Shown here piece by piece: positions 63,551 through 64,000 of a DNA stretch of 64,000 nucleotides. Origin of the DNA: Larus michahellis (Eukaryota; Chordata; Aves; Charadriiformes; Laridae); the NCBI RefSeq assembly GCF_964199755.1, contig NC_133901.1, positions 6,859,016 to 6,923,015 of the forward strand, in the 5' to 3' direction. Made by a program: the position numbers and the translations under genes. Each line of letters begins with the position of its first letter. Position 1 is the first letter of the stretch. The notes under the pieces were generated by a model. The model made no database searches. It saw nothing but the letters and a program-made list of their open reading frames with translations, and was not told where the DNA came from.

Positions 63551-64000
63551 AAAAATGTGTGTTATCTGAATATGCCTTGAACCGAAGTCTGTCATTGAAC
63601 TTTGGAGGCTTTGGCGTTGCAAATCAAGGCCAATTAATGTGGTTTTTTTTGGTTTTGTGATTATTTGGTTTGATTTTATTCAGCGTATGACTGGAGAGGA
63701 AAACATTGCGGTGTGAAAATTCTCACAAAACAATACTTTTTAATAGGAATTTCAAATTTAATTCTTTCTTTTCGTTTCTTTGGAGAACAAAGGAGCTATG
63801 CTCAAAAGGGTGTATGAATTGCCACTCAGGTTTAGAGTTGAAATGTGTTCACTCTGCTGTGTCCTCTCATTCCTGAGTGCGCCCAGGACAGTCTGACTCT
63901 AAGGAAGACGTAAGAAATTCCCATTAGTGAGATTACAGGGTCAGATGTGGCCAGCTCATCTGCTCCACCATTAGCTCTCACCCTGAGCAATCAGGGACCT
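63551..64000. other. Non-coding right end of the window
   Basis: AT-rich sequence with no recognisable gene, repeat or regulatory motif. Confidence 0.6.

Noticed and set aside
63440..63660. Tyr/Ile/Thr/His-rich ORFs on both strands
   Set aside because: They are translations of the TG/TA microsatellite.

Overview
This window reads as nuclear DNA from a bird. It contains one protein-coding gene that I recognise, in about 64 kb. Avian origin is suggested by a CR1 LINE 3' end with the octamer-type ATTCTATG tail (42250-42546), very few other interspersed repeats, no mammalian-type Alu/L1/B elements, and a strongly GC-enriched coding exon of the kind common in bird genes. I cannot name the species or order. 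No prokaryotic operon, phage or CRISPR-like structure is present.

Layout: positions 1 to about 49.6 kb form a gene desert. It is AT-rich unique sequence containing only short random ORFs, a few simple repeats, fragments of old transposons (a MIR-like core at 9.07 kb, a possible hAT-Charlie end at 23.25 kb, CR1/L3-like pieces at 24.3, 27.1, 42.3 and 44.3-44.7 kb) and two CTCF-like motifs. From about 49.65 to 51.45 kb there is a dense CpG island that I take as the promoter. It is followed by a purine/pyrimidine-tract-rich leader with a (CA)n repeat and long T tracts.

The gene is SLITRK3, on the + strand. A non-coding exon 1 ends at a consensus donor (GT at 52305), an intron of about 1.63 kb follows, and exon 2 starts at 53935 and holds the whole coding sequence (53956-56802, 948 codons) plus a 3' UTR ending near 57.88 kb. 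The product is a two-block leucine-rich-repeat, single-pass postsynaptic adhesion protein. Within the intron, a strong acceptor (52587) and a perfect donor (53005) define a possible alternative 417-nt leader exon. The 3' half of the coding exon is extremely GC-rich and carries poly-Ala, poly-Gly and poly-Glu runs.

Immediately downstream (58.38-58.76 kb) is a second, orphan CpG island with a 17-bp tandem repeat and a near-consensus CTCF motif. The rest (58.8-64 kb) is again AT-rich non-coding DNA with one TG/TA microsatellite.

I found no evidence for a new multi-gene system. The most useful leads are the alternative leader exon, the 2-codon upstream ORF, the orphan CpG island with its CTCF motif, and the compositional split of the SLITRK3 coding exon.
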